From Gammaproteobacteria bacterium (GTDB taxonomy: Bacteria; Pseudomonadota; Gammaproteobacteria; SZUA-229), in assembly GCA_013138755.1 (NCBI GenBank), contig WTCC01000041.1:1-5466 (forward strand): DNA of 5,466 nt, read 5' to 3'. Under the pieces are notes generated by a model. That model was not told where the DNA came from, searched no databases, and worked only from the letters and a program-made list of their open reading frames with translations. Shown here in pieces: positions 5,008 through 5,466 of this stretch; the first letter of the stretch is position 1; each line of letters opens with the position of its first letter. The position numbers and the translations under genes are program-made.

Positions 5008-5466
5008 ATGAATACATATAAACGTTATCGTTATCCACAGGAAATTATCAGTCATACTGTATGGCTGTACCATCGATTCACACTGAGTTTCAGGGATATT
5101 GAAGAATTCCTTGCTTGTCGAGGCATTGTTGTTACCTATGAAACGATCCTTCAATGGTGTTTAAAGCTTACACCCTCATTCGCCAAATCATTAAGAAAGA
5201 AACAAGGTGCATTGGGTGACCAATGGTTTCTTGATGAAGTGTTTATAAAGATTAACGGAAAACAACATTATCTGTGGCGTGCAGTTGATCAGGATGGCTG
5301 TGAACTGGACATACTTTTAACAAAGAAACGTGATAAGAGATCGGCTGTTAAATTCTTCAAAAAACTGTTCAAAGGGCAAAGCCAACAACCTCGAAAAATA
5401 ACGACAGATAAGCTTGCCAGTTATAAAGCGGCTTTGCGTGATTTAGGCTGTAAAACACCACATATT
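5008..5466 (+). CDS. IS6-family DDE transposase, C-terminus outside the window
   Basis: From ATG 5008 the frame stays open for 153 codons to the window edge; family members are about 230-240 residues. The N-terminal helix-turn-helix region (about 8-55) has RYPQEIISHTVWLYHRFTLSFRD-type sequence and YETILQW, typical of the family. The RNase H-like catalytic core begins with GDQWFLDEVFIKINGKQHYLWRAVD (about 70-94), where D76 is the first catalytic Asp. The second is D134 in ITTDKLASYKAAL, equivalent to the NTDKAPAY motif of IS26. The catalytic Glu would lie beyond the edge. No Shine-Dalgarno sequence precedes the ATG and no alternative in-frame start lies between the terminal repeat and 5008. 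IS6 enzymes move by copy-in cointegrate formation, which explains how neighbouring passenger genes can be carried. There are no frame disruptions in the visible part. Confidence 0.93.
   Translation, partial: MNTYKRYRYPQEIISHTVWLYHRFTLSFRDIEEFLACRGIVVTYETILQWCLKLTPSFAKSLRKKQGALGDQWFLDEVFIKINGKQHYLWRAVDQDGCELDILLTKKRDKRSAVKFFKKLFKGQSQQPRKITTDKLASYKAALRDLGCKTPHI

Larger units (their letters stand above)
4968..5466 (+). mobile_element. IS6-family insertion sequence, left end and 5' part
   Basis: The left terminal repeat GGTACTGTCAACTTAA spans 4968-4983 and is followed 24 bases later by the transposase start. This matches the compact layout of IS6-family elements (about 800 bp, one transposase gene). 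The start of the repeat (GGTACTGT) is close to the GGCACTGT that opens IS26-type ends. The right end lies beyond the window, so direct target repeats and intactness cannot be checked. Confidence 0.88.

Noticed and set aside
1..5466. CRISPR array, tRNA or rRNA gene
   Set aside because: No regularly spaced direct repeats and no cloverleaf or rRNA-like sequence of useful length were seen on either strand.

Overview
The window looks like a moderately AT-rich gammaproteobacterial chromosome segment. The evidence is a CspA-type cold-shock gene, a von Willebrand A (VWA) plus J-domain gene pair of proteobacterial style, and several insertion-sequence pieces. The lineage is an inference from protein character and cannot be fixed without a search.

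Layout, left to right. Positions 1-67 (minus) hold the first 22 codons of a CspA-family protein, with an AT-rich leader containing a small hairpin. About 710 bases then carry no convincing gene; part of this is probably the 3' end of an old IS. Positions 779-1852 (minus) are an IS1182-type DDE transposase that has lost its N-terminal domain, so it is a dead remnant. Positions 1920-1965 hold a compact repeated palindromic block just upstream of a plus-strand two-gene operon. That operon is a soluble VWA protein (2014-2727) followed, 3 bases later, by a membrane protein with a Pam18/TIM14-like C-terminal J domain (2731-3486).

Forty-seven bases after the operon sits a 129-bp non-coding element (3534-3662) with perfect 16-bp terminal inverted repeats. 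The same 16 bp begins an IS6-family element at 4968 whose transposase starts at 5008 and runs off the right edge. The small element is therefore best read as a MITE or deletion derivative of that IS. Between the two lie two minus-strand genes, each apparently its own unit: a 125-aa conserved-looking hypothetical (4539-4916) with its own intrinsic terminator, and a pRiA4b ORF-3-family protein (3842-4453). They look like passenger genes bracketed by related IS6 ends. Next to the intact IS end lies a second, 11-bp partial copy of the same repeat, which suggests repeated transposition at this spot.

Functionally, the VWA/J-domain operon appears to be the resident housekeeping or accessory module. 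A membrane-anchored J protein would recruit DnaK to the membrane, and the VWA protein would act as a metal-dependent binding partner. The flanking DNA is mobile-element debris and cargo. The most notable signals are the VWA/J pair with its palindromic leader, and the MITE/IS6 pair framing the pRiA4b-type passenger.
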